Positions 37,613 to 45,940 of a DNA stretch of 64,000 nucleotides are shown piece by piece. The position numbers and the translations under genes were made by a program. The DNA is from Flavobacterium sp. GTDB lineage: Bacteria; Bacteroidota; Bacteroidia; Flavobacteriales; Flavobacteriaceae. The stretch lies in contig NZ_SEBR01000013.1 in assembly GCF_004295795.1 (NCBI RefSeq), positions 1-64,000 on the forward strand. Direction: 5' to 3'. Each line of letters starts with the position of its first letter. Position 1 is the first letter of the stretch. The notes beneath the pieces are model-generated. The model was not told the origin of the DNA and searched no databases. It saw nothing but the letters and a program-made list of their open reading frames with translations.

Positions 37613-38362
37613 TTGGAAACAAACAGCCGATTGGCACCTTCAAAAATCATATTTGGCTCAATGCGCATGCTGGAATACGACTATTCCAAGGCGTATTGGG
37701 TCAAACTTTTTTCAGATCTGCACGATCTGGGAATCCGCGTTTTCCACAGTTCGACCGAGTACGAAAGTTTCGGTTTTTACTGCGAAGTTTTGGACGAATT
37801 CTACAAAACCTTTCCCGAAAAGAAAATCGCGCACATGGTCAAATTGGCCGAGCCGCATTTCCACGTGAACGAATTCGATCCGAAATTATTCGAAGAGAAA
37901 ATCGAGGAATATCTGGACAAACTTCAAACGGATTCGCTGTTTTGCGTGCAATGGATGTGGCGAGGCGATTTGTCCGATAACGAAAAGCGGAAGTCCTTGT
38001 TTCTGGACGCGTCCGATGCAATTTCCGAGGCCGTTTCCAAGTCGAAATCCAACGGAAAAATCGAGAATTTTCACTGTTTTCCGTATGATATGGCTTTCGC
38101 CGATGCGGCAATTTCCCAGGAATTCGTCGACGGATTGGCCGTGTACCGGAACGTGTTGGAAACCGAAGCCGATGAAGTCCTGAAACGCGCTTCCGATCTC
38201 GGCAAGACCAATTTCATAATCCGGCCTTTATTCGGCGGAAAAGCTTTGGAATCAAACGCCAGAACGCCAAAAGAACTGGTGGCATTCGCGCTCGACTTCC
38301 CGAATCTGGGCGGCGCGGTTCTCAGCATTTCAGCCGTCGATAAAATCAAACAAATCCTGTAA
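37613..38362 (+). CDS. Aldo/keto reductase-like protein
   Basis: KIIFGSMRMLEYDYSKAYWVKLFSDLHDLGIRVFHSSTEYESFGFYCEVLDEFYK; TTG start at 37613 follows the upstream stop by 1 bp. Confidence 0.7.
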   Translation: METNSRLAPSKIIFGSMRMLEYDYSKAYWVKLFSDLHDLGIRVFHSSTEYESFGFYCEVLDEFYKTFPEKKIAHMVKLAEPHFHVNEFDPKLFEEKIEEYLDKLQTDSLFCVQWMWRGDLSDNEKRKSLFLDASDAISEAVSKSKSNGKIENFHCFPYDMAFADAAISQEFVDGLAVYRNVLETEADEVLKRASDLGKTNFIIRPLFGGKALESNARTPKELVAFALDFPNLGGAVLSISAVDKIKQIL

Positions 38363-38977
38363 ATGTACGCTTCCATCAAACGCTTTCTCGACTTTGTTAT
38401 CGTGATTCTGGCCGCGCCGTTCTGGCTTTCGGCTTATCTCGTCGTCTCGCTTTTGGTGTATTTCAAACTCGGCGGACCGGTTTTGTTTTCCCAGGACAGA
38501 TGCGGCAAAGGCGGACATATTTTCCGGATCCACAAGTTCCGGACGATGACCGACGAACGCGACGTCGACGGAAACCTGTTGCCGGACAACATCCGCTTGA
38601 CGGCATTCGGGAAGTTCCTGAGAAGTTCGAGCCTGGACGAATTGCCGAGTCTTTTCAACGTGTTGAAAGGCGAAATGGCGCTCGTCGGGCCGCGACCTTT
38701 CATCGCCAAATACAAGAATCTCTACAGCGATTTCCAGATGAGACGACACGAAGTTCGTCCCGGAATCACGGGTTGGGCGCAAGTCAACGGACGAAACGCG
38801 ATCTCGTGGGAACAAAAATTCGAATACGACGTTTGGTATGTCGACAACATAACTTTGCTGCTTGATGTTAAGATCATTTTCCTCACGCTCAAAAAAGTCG
38901 TCGTGGCCGAAGGAATCAACGCTTCGGAAGAATCGACGATGGAGTTTTTCCAAGGAAACGCCAAAGACACGCGCTGA
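38363..38977 (+). CDS. Initiating sugar-phosphate transferase (PglC/WcaJ-type)
   Basis: KRFLDFVIVILAAPFW; FKLGGPVLFSQDRCGKGGHIFRIHKFRTM; LVGPRPF; VRPGITGWAQVNGRNAISWEQKFEYDVWYVDN. Confidence 0.92.
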   Translation: MYASIKRFLDFVIVILAAPFWLSAYLVVSLLVYFKLGGPVLFSQDRCGKGGHIFRIHKFRTMTDERDVDGNLLPDNIRLTAFGKFLRSSSLDELPSLFNVLKGEMALVGPRPFIAKYKNLYSDFQMRRHEVRPGITGWAQVNGRNAISWEQKFEYDVWYVDNITLLLDVKIIFLTLKKVVVAEGINASEESTMEFFQGNAKDTR

Positions 38978-39552
38978 TGTTCGCAAAACGGCTTTTCGAC
39001 ATATTCGTCTCGATCGCAGTGCTGTTTTTTTTCGGATGGACAATCGTTTTGTTTTGGATTTTGGCCGCGATAGACACGCGTTCGAACGGACTTTTCCTGC
39101 AAAAAAGAGTTGGGCGTTTTGCGAAGTTTTACACGATTTTCAAGCTTCGGTCGATGCGTTGGGAAAATGCAAAGCCGATCGTCTCGTCTTTCGGGAAATT
39201 CATCCGACGCTACAAAATAGACGAGTTGCCGCAATTTTTGAACGTCTTGATAGGCGATATGAGTTTGGTAGGGCCGCGTCCTGACATTGCGGGTTATTAC
39301 GACAAGCTCGAAGGCGACGACAGAAAGATTCTCGAGTTGCGTCCGGGTTTGACGAGTTTGGCCGCGATCAAATATGCGAACGAGGACGCGATTCTCGAAA
39401 GTCAGCCGAATCCATTGCGATACAACGACGAGGTTTTGTTTCCCGACAAAGTCAAAATGAACCTCGACTATTACTACAACCGAAGTTTTTTTGGAGACAT
39501 TCGGCTGTTGGTTCGCACATTTTTTAAATTTGCCTCGAATACCACGACATGA
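38977..39552 (+). CDS. Second sugar-phosphate transferase (bacterial sugar transferase family)
   Basis: MFAKRLFDIFVSIAVLFFFGW; FLQKRVGRFAKFYTIFKLRSMRW; IGDMSLVGPRPDIAGYYDKL; LELRPGLTSLAAIKY. Confidence 0.9.
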   Translation: MFAKRLFDIFVSIAVLFFFGWTIVLFWILAAIDTRSNGLFLQKRVGRFAKFYTIFKLRSMRWENAKPIVSSFGKFIRRYKIDELPQFLNVLIGDMSLVGPRPDIAGYYDKLEGDDRKILELRPGLTSLAAIKYANEDAILESQPNPLRYNDEVLFPDKVKMNLDYYYNRSFFGDIRLLVRTFFKFASNTTT

Positions 39553-40514
39553 ACAATATTCTCATCACTTCAGCCGGAAGACGCGTTTCTCTGGTGCGCT
39601 TTTTCCAAAAGGAATTGAAGCGTTTTTTTCCGGATGCCAAAGTTTTTACTACAGATCTGAATCCTGATTTCTCGGCTGCATGCGCGGTTTCGGACGAAGC
39701 TTTCGCGATTTCGAGAGTGACCGACGCAAAGTATATCGACCAATTGTTGGCGTTGGCCAAAGCGCAAAACGTGGGAATGATCGTTCCGACGATCGACACG
39801 GAATTGTTGGTTTTAGCACAAAATCGCGACTTGTTCAAACAACACGGAATCGAAGTCGTGGTTTCAGATGAAAATATGGTTTCGATCTTCCGCGACAAGC
39901 GAAAAACGCACAGTTTCTTCGACCAACACAATATCGGACGCGCCACTGAATTTTCAAAAACGGACTTCTCGCTTCCCATTTATATCAAGCCTTACGACGG
40001 AAGCCGAAGCGTCGACAACTACGTGATCCTGTCTGAAAATCAACTTACAGATTACCATTTCTCGAACGAAAAACTCATGTTTCTCGAATATCTCGAGCAC
40101 GCGAGCCACACTGAATTCACGATCGATCTCTATTACGACAAAAATGGCGACCTCAAGTGTTTCATTCCGCGTCAGCGCATTGAAGTTCGCGACGGGGAAG
40201 TCAACAAAGCCGTGACGAAATTCACCGATTTTTGCGATTTGCTTTCGCAAAAACTCGCTTCTGTCAAAGGATTTCGCGGTTGTATCACGTTTCAGGTCTT
40301 CGTAAATAATTCCAATGGAAATCTTTATGGGATCGAGATCAATCCGAGATTTGGCGGCGGTTATCCTTTGAGTTATCTGTCGGGCGGAAATTTCCCGCAA
40401 TGGCTTATCCGCGAGTATTTTCTGGACGAGCAAATCGACAATTGCGACACTTGGGAAAAAGACCTGATGATGTTGCGCTATGACGACGAAGTTTTGGTAA
40501 GAAACGCAAAATGA
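39549..40514 (+). CDS. ATP-grasp domain protein
   Basis: NILITSAGRRVSLVRFFQKEL; PIYIKPYDGSRSVDNYVI; NLYGIEINPRFGGGYPLSY. Confidence 0.88.
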   Translation: MNNILITSAGRRVSLVRFFQKELKRFFPDAKVFTTDLNPDFSAACAVSDEAFAISRVTDAKYIDQLLALAKAQNVGMIVPTIDTELLVLAQNRDLFKQHGIEVVVSDENMVSIFRDKRKTHSFFDQHNIGRATEFSKTDFSLPIYIKPYDGSRSVDNYVILSENQLTDYHFSNEKLMFLEYLEHASHTEFTIDLYYDKNGDLKCFIPRQRIEVRDGEVNKAVTKFTDFCDLLSQKLASVKGFRGCITFQVFVNNSNGNLYGIEINPRFGGGYPLSYLSGGNFPQWLIREYFLDEQIDNCDTWEKDLMMLRYDDEVLVRNAK

Positions 40515-41200
40515 GCAAGCCAATCACCATAGTTTTCGACCTCGACGACACTTTGGTCAAGGAAATCGATTACCTCAAATCGGCATTTGGAGAAATCGCT
40601 TCTTTCGCCGATTCCCAAAAATCTGATCTTTTGGAAGAGATGCTGGATTGGCATTCGAACAAAGAAAATGTCTTTGGAAAACTCGAACAAAGCTATCCGC
40701 ATGCGACGGTTTCCGAACTCAAAAAGCTTTACAGGAATCATTTACCCGATTTTTCCCACGTGTCCGAAGTGCGTGAGTTTTTGTCAGATTTAAAATCCGA
40801 TGGACATTTCCTCGGCTTGATAACCGATGGATTCTCGGTCACGCAACGCAACAAGATCAACGCTTTGGGCATCGAAGACATTCTCGATCTGATCGTGATT
40901 TCAGAAGAATTCGGATCGGAAAAGCCGCACGAGAGCAATTATTCGGCTTTCCATAAATTCAATACTGAAAATTATCTTTACGTCGGTGACAACCTGAACA
41001 AGGATTTCGTCACGGCAAAAAAACTGGGTTGGACGACGATTTGCCTAATCGACGACGGACGCAACGTCCACGCCCAGGATTTCAACCGAAATGACCTATA
41101 TTTGCCCGCTTTCACGATTCACTCGCTCGACGGATTGTCTGGCATCATAAAAAACTTGACCAATGGGATTACTGCGCAAGACAGCACTCAAAATTCTTAA
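40511..41200 (+). CDS. HAD-superfamily hydrolase
   Basis: ITIVFDLDDTLVKEIDYLKSAF; LGLITDGFSVTQRNKINALGI; YLYVGDNLNKDFVTAKKLGWTTICL. Confidence 0.9.
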   Translation: MSKPITIVFDLDDTLVKEIDYLKSAFGEIASFADSQKSDLLEEMLDWHSNKENVFGKLEQSYPHATVSELKKLYRNHLPDFSHVSEVREFLSDLKSDGHFLGLITDGFSVTQRNKINALGIEDILDLIVISEEFGSEKPHESNYSAFHKFNTENYLYVGDNLNKDFVTAKKLGWTTICLIDDGRNVHAQDFNRNDLYLPAFTIHSLDGLSGIIKNLTNGITAQDSTQNS

Positions 41201-41960
41201 AACGACGGCCTTCGATACGGCCATCACGCACCATTTCACGAAGCGCAAATTCTTCCTGAATTCCTACAACCACAAAGGGTATTGGTATTACGGGGCGAAC
41301 CGCGAGGGCGACACGATCTCGATTTTCCAGAAATGGGTAAAACCGGGCGATTACGTGCTTGAGATTGGCGGACACATCGGGTATTTCACGACGTTCTATG
41401 CCAACATTGCCGGAAAAGCCGGAAAAGTCGACGTGTTCGAACCGAGCGAGAAAAACGCGAAATATCTCGTCAAAAACGTGGCGGCGCTTCCCGACGGAAT
41501 CCGTGAAAACGTGACGCTTGTCGCAAAAGGCGCGGGCGATTCCAACACGGTTCTCGATTTTTACATCGATCCGATTTCGGGCCAGAACAACTCTTTCGTG
41601 AAAGATTTCGACGGATTTTTGTCGACGCGAGAGAATTCGGCCGAAGCGCAAGCCGAGACCAAGATCGAAAGCATTGAAGTGATCACGCTCGATTCGTATT
41701 TCGAAGGAAAAGACCGACTTCCGAATTTTGTCAAGATAGACGTGGAAGGTTTCGAATGGAACGTGCTCAAAGGTTTCGCGGAAACGATTGCCAAAGCCAA
41801 ACCGAAAGTCATGGTCGAAATTCAGGCCAACGCCAAGGAAATCCTCGAGTTTTTTATCTCGAACGGCTACACGGTCTACAACGACAAACTGGAAAAAATC
41901 GCCGATTATTCCCAATACGCGACCAAAAGATCTCCAAACATTTTCTTCTCGCATGACTGA
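41163..41960 (+). CDS. FkbM-family methyltransferase
   Basis: GDYVLEIGGHIGYFTTFYANIAGKAGKVDVFEPSEKNAKYL; LPNFVKIDVEGFEWNVLKGF. Confidence 0.9.
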   Translation: MGLLRKTALKILKTTAFDTAITHHFTKRKFFLNSYNHKGYWYYGANREGDTISIFQKWVKPGDYVLEIGGHIGYFTTFYANIAGKAGKVDVFEPSEKNAKYLVKNVAALPDGIRENVTLVAKGAGDSNTVLDFYIDPISGQNNSFVKDFDGFLSTRENSAEAQAETKIESIEVITLDSYFEGKDRLPNFVKIDVEGFEWNVLKGFAETIAKAKPKVMVEIQANAKEILEFFISNGYTVYNDKLEKIADYSQYATKRSPNIFFSHD

Positions 41961-43101
41961 AAACAACGCTAAAATCTGGCTTTCGTCTCCACACATGGGC
42001 GGAAGCGAGCAAAAATTCGTACAGGAAGCTTTCGATACGAATTGGGTTGCGCCACTCGGTCCGAACGTAACAGGATTCGAAACGGATCTCGAAGCGTTTT
42101 TGGGCGAAGGAAATCACGTCGCGGCGTTGAGTTCGGGCACGGCAGCTTTGCATTTGGGCTTGGTGCAACTTGGCGTCGAGCAAGACGATGTGGTTATTTG
42201 CCAGAGTTTCACTTTTTCGGCTTCGGCCAACCCGATTTTGTATTTAGGCGCCAACCCGGTTTTTGTCGACAGCGAACTGGAGACCTGGAATATGTGTCCG
42301 ATTCAACTTGAGAGAGCGATCGAAGACCAAATATCCAAAGGGAAAAAACCAAAAGCGATCATCGCGGTTCACTTGTACGGAATGCCGTTCAAAGCCGATG
42401 AATTGCGGAAAGTTGCCGATAGATTCCAGATTCCGATTCTCGAAGACAGTGCAGAAGCGCTGGGAAGTTCCTACAAAGGAAAGATGTGCGGAACATTCGG
42501 CGACATCGCGATATTGTCCTTCAACGGAAACAAGATCATCACGACTTCGGGCGGTGGCGCTTTGGTTTCGAAGCACAAATCGGTCAAGGAAAAAGCCGTT
42601 TTTCTGGCCACGCAAGCCCGCGACAATGCGCCACATTACCAACACAGCGAAATCGGATACAATTATAGGTTGTCGAACATTTGCGCCGGAATTGGCCGCG
42701 GACAAATGGAAGTTCTTGAAAAACACATCGGGTTTCGCCGCGAAATGCATACGTTCTACAAGCACTATTTTACCGAAATTTCATACGTAAACTTGTTCGA
42801 AGAGCCGAATTCGGACTACTTTTGCAATTATTGGCTTTCGGCGCTCACGATCGATCCCGAAACGTCAGGCGGGAAGACGCGGGAAGATTTGCGGCTTGCG
42901 CTCGAGGCGGCAAACATCGAAAGTCGTCCGTTGTGGAAACCCATGCATTTGCAGCCGGTTTTCGAAAAATACGCTTTTTACGGAAACGGCGTCAGCGAGA
43001 GGCTTTTCGAAAACGGGTTGTGTCTGCCGTCCGGATCGAATCTTTCCGAAGAAGACAGAAATCGTATCAAATCTGTATTTGATGTGTTTTTTAATAGTTA
43101 A
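41953..43101 (+). CDS. DegT/DnrJ/EryC1/StrS PLP-dependent sugar aminotransferase
   Basis: IWLSSPHMGGSEQKFVQEAFDTNWVAPLGPNVTGFE; ALSSGTAALHLGLVQLGV; LEDSAEALGSSYKGKMCGTFGDIAILSFNGNKIITTSGGGAL. Confidence 0.94.
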   Translation: MTENNAKIWLSSPHMGGSEQKFVQEAFDTNWVAPLGPNVTGFETDLEAFLGEGNHVAALSSGTAALHLGLVQLGVEQDDVVICQSFTFSASANPILYLGANPVFVDSELETWNMCPIQLERAIEDQISKGKKPKAIIAVHLYGMPFKADELRKVADRFQIPILEDSAEALGSSYKGKMCGTFGDIAILSFNGNKIITTSGGGALVSKHKSVKEKAVFLATQARDNAPHYQHSEIGYNYRLSNICAGIGRGQMEVLEKHIGFRREMHTFYKHYFTEISYVNLFEEPNSDYFCNYWLSALTIDPETSGGKTREDLRLALEAANIESRPLWKPMHLQPVFEKYAFYGNGVSERLFENGLCLPSGSNLSEEDRNRIKSVFDVFFNS

Positions 43102-43169
43102 AAGTTGGTTTTTCGATTGAAGATATAATATAACTGTTAAATTTGTCTTAACAGTTTAAGCGAAGGAGA

Positions 43170-45143
43170 ATGAAGATCAGTGCTGTTTTTAGGGATATCG
43201 TCACTCAAGTATCCCAAAAGCGTTTTGCCAATATAGGATATCTGCCAAGGTGGATCATCTTCATGATTGACGTATTCATCGTTTTGGTAGCCAATATCAT
43301 CACTTATGTGATCGTTTCGAGCCTTACCGAACTCCATCCGAATTACCAGACGATGAACATGCCGATTAGGTACGGACTCGTCATTTTGACCAACGCGGCA
43401 TTTTTCCTTTTCTACCGCACCTATTCCGGAATCATCAGGCATTCCACTTTTATCGATGGTGTGAAATTGCTCGTTTCGGCTTCGTCTTCATTCATTTGTC
43501 TTTTGGTCATCAATTATTCCTGGGAATATCTCACCGACCAAAGACTTTACCTGAGCACGGGACTTTTTATAAGTTATGTGATCTCATTTCTTTTGCTGTT
43601 CCTTTTCAGGATTCTCGTCAAATATCTGTTCGAGAAGTACATGTCGATCGAAGACGATCGCAAGTTGCTCAAGGCCGTGATCTATGGTGCCGATGCGAAT
43701 TCGATCGCCGTCGCGAACGCTTTGATGACCGAAACTCCCGGCCGTTTCAAGGTCGTCGGATTCATCAATAAGTTCAATCAGGACAAGACTTCCAAGAGTT
43801 TGCTGAATTTGCCGATGATAAGCCAGAACCGTGACGTCCACGTGATTTTGCGCGCCATGAAAGTCGATGCTTTGATCATTGCCGAAAAAAGTCTGTCGAA
43901 AGAAGAAACGGTCGCTTTGGTAGAGGAATGCCTCGAATACAATTTCAAGGTTTACACCGTGCCTTTGATCACTGACTGGCACGACGAACAACAAATTTCC
44001 AAAAAAGTCAAGACCTTCGAGATCGAGGATTTGTTGGGAAGAAAACCGATCGTACTCGATACCAATGCCATTTCGTCACAAATCGCGGGAAAAACGATTT
44101 TGATCACTGGCGCTGCCGGATCGATTGGCAGTGAAATTACACGCCAGGTCTTCGGATTCAAGCCTTCGCGCATCATCATGCTCGATCAGGCCGAAACACC
44201 TTTGCACAATCTGGCGCTCGAAATCGCCGACCTGAACATGGAAAACGTCGAGATCGTGAACGTGCTGGCCGACATTCGTCACCGCGATGCGATCGAAACC
44301 GTTTTTGCCAGGTACAAACCAGATGTCGTCTATCACGCCGCGGCTTACAAGCACGTACCTTTGATGGAAGACAATCCGCTTCAGGCGATCTATACGAATG
44401 TGATCGGATCGAAAAACCTGGCCGATCTTTCGCACAAATATCACGTCGACACTTTCGTGATGGTTTCTACAGACAAAGCCGTGAACCCAAGTTCGGTCAT
44501 GGGCGCAAGCAAGCGAATTGCCGAAAAATATGTGCAATCGTTCCATTATCGTTCGGTCAGCAACAAAAAAGCGCATACGAAATTCATTACCACGAGATTT
44601 GGGAATGTGCTCGGTTCCAACGGATCGATCGTGCCGCTTTTCACCAGGCAAATCCAGGAAGGCGGGCCGCTCACGATCACGCATCCTGAAATCATCCGCT
44701 ATTTCATGACGATTCCTGAAGCGTGTCAGCTCGTGCTCGAAGCCGGCGCAATGGGAAAAGGCGGCGAAATCTTCATCTTCGACATGGGCCAGCCCGTGAA
44801 GATTATCGACTTGGCGAAAAAAATGATACTACTCGCCGGATTCACTCCGGACAAAGACATAGAAATCAAGATCATAGGCTTGCGTCCGGGCGAAAAACTT
44901 TACGAGGAACTGCTCAACGACACTTCGAAAACGCTCACGACACATAATGAAAAAATCATGATTGCCGTAGACGTTTGCGACGATTATGAAACGCTGAGAT
45001 CGGCAATCGAGGAACTTCAGACGCAAGGCAATTCTTTCACGAGCGAGGAAGTCGTTTTCCGCATGAAACGCATGGTTCCGGAGTTCAAAAGCATGAATTC
45101 GGTGTTTGAAACCTTGGATCTTCAAAAGAATATTCCGCTCTAA
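43170..45143 (+). CDS. FlaA1/WbpM/CapD-type membrane nucleotide-sugar dehydratase
   Basis: N-terminal TM block; KTILITGAAGSIGSEITRQV; VYHAAAYKHVPLMEDNP; MVSTDKAVNPSSVMGASKRIAEKYVQ. Confidence 0.94.
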   Translation: MKISAVFRDIVTQVSQKRFANIGYLPRWIIFMIDVFIVLVANIITYVIVSSLTELHPNYQTMNMPIRYGLVILTNAAFFLFYRTYSGIIRHSTFIDGVKLLVSASSSFICLLVINYSWEYLTDQRLYLSTGLFISYVISFLLLFLFRILVKYLFEKYMSIEDDRKLLKAVIYGADANSIAVANALMTETPGRFKVVGFINKFNQDKTSKSLLNLPMISQNRDVHVILRAMKVDALIIAEKSLSKEETVALVEECLEYNFKVYTVPLITDWHDEQQISKKVKTFEIEDLLGRKPIVLDTNAISSQIAGKTILITGAAGSIGSEITRQVFGFKPSRIIMLDQAETPLHNLALEIADLNMENVEIVNVLADIRHRDAIETVFARYKPDVVYHAAAYKHVPLMEDNPLQAIYTNVIGSKNLADLSHKYHVDTFVMVSTDKAVNPSSVMGASKRIAEKYVQSFHYRSVSNKKAHTKFITTRFGNVLGSNGSIVPLFTRQIQEGGPLTITHPEIIRYFMTIPEACQLVLEAGAMGKGGEIFIFDMGQPVKIIDLAKKMILLAGFTPDKDIEIKIIGLRPGEKLYEELLNDTSKTLTTHNEKIMIAVDVCDDYETLRSAIEELQTQGNSFTSEEVVFRMKRMVPEFKSMNSVFETLDLQKNIPL

Positions 45144-45147
45144 ACCC

Positions 45148-45155
45148 TATATTTG
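45148..45155 (+). promoter_or_regulatory. TATATTTG -7 element upstream of the second Wza gene
   Basis: Exact TAnnTTTG, 16 bp before ATG 45172. Confidence 0.6.
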
Positions 45156-45171
45156 CAGGCAACCTTACCAT

Positions 45172-45939
45172 ATGAGAATTTTTAGATTAGTTTGTCCGCT
45201 TTGGATTTTGGCCTTGGCAATGATGACTTCCTGTGCTTCCAAAAAAGATATTGCGTATTTGCAGAATGTGGGCATTTCAGGCGAAATGGAAAGCGGCGTT
45301 TACGAACCTACGCTCAAGCCGGACGATCTTTTGAGCGTAATCATTTCCGCCGAAACACCAGAAGCGACCGTGATGTTCAACATTCCCGCAATCCAAGGGA
45401 ATTATCAGGTCGACAACAACCAAAACGGTATCAAGACCTATCTTATCGACAACGCCGGAAACATCGATTTCCCGGTTATCGGAAAACTGAAACTCGGCGG
45501 ATTGACTCGCGCCGAAGCGGTCAATAAAATTTCGTCCTCGGTTTCGGAGTACATAAAAGATCCTATCGTAAACCTGAGAATCCTCAATTTCAAGATTTCG
45601 GTGCTTGGTGAAGTCGCCAAACCCAACACCTTCAGCATCCAAAGCGAGAGAATCACTTTGCTGGAAGCTTTGGGAATGGCCGGCGATCTTACGATTTACG
45701 GCAAACGCGACAACATTCTCGTGATCCGCGAAGCCGATGGGAAAAAGACGTTCACACGCGTCAACATCCTGAATAGTAACTTCATGAATTCGCCCTACTA
45801 CTACTTGACGCAAAACGATGTCGTGGTAGTCGAGCCCAACAAAGCCAGAGTGAACGCTTCGGCCGTTGGACCAAATATTTCGCTGATCATTTCGGGAATT
45901 TCCGTCCTGGCCACGGTTCTTATCCTTTCAATACGTTAA
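45172..45939 (+). CDS. Polysaccharide export lipoprotein (Wza-type), copy 2
   Basis: MRIFRLVCPLWILALAMMTSCASKKDIAYLQN lipobox; LKPDDLLSVIIS; ISVLGEVAKPNTFSI. Confidence 0.92.
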   Translation: MRIFRLVCPLWILALAMMTSCASKKDIAYLQNVGISGEMESGVYEPTLKPDDLLSVIISAETPEATVMFNIPAIQGNYQVDNNQNGIKTYLIDNAGNIDFPVIGKLKLGGLTRAEAVNKISSSVSEYIKDPIVNLRILNFKISVLGEVAKPNTFSIQSERITLLEALGMAGDLTIYGKRDNILVIREADGKKTFTRVNILNSNFMNSPYYYLTQNDVVVVEPNKARVNASAVGPNISLIISGISVLATVLILSIR

Positions 45940-45940
45940 T

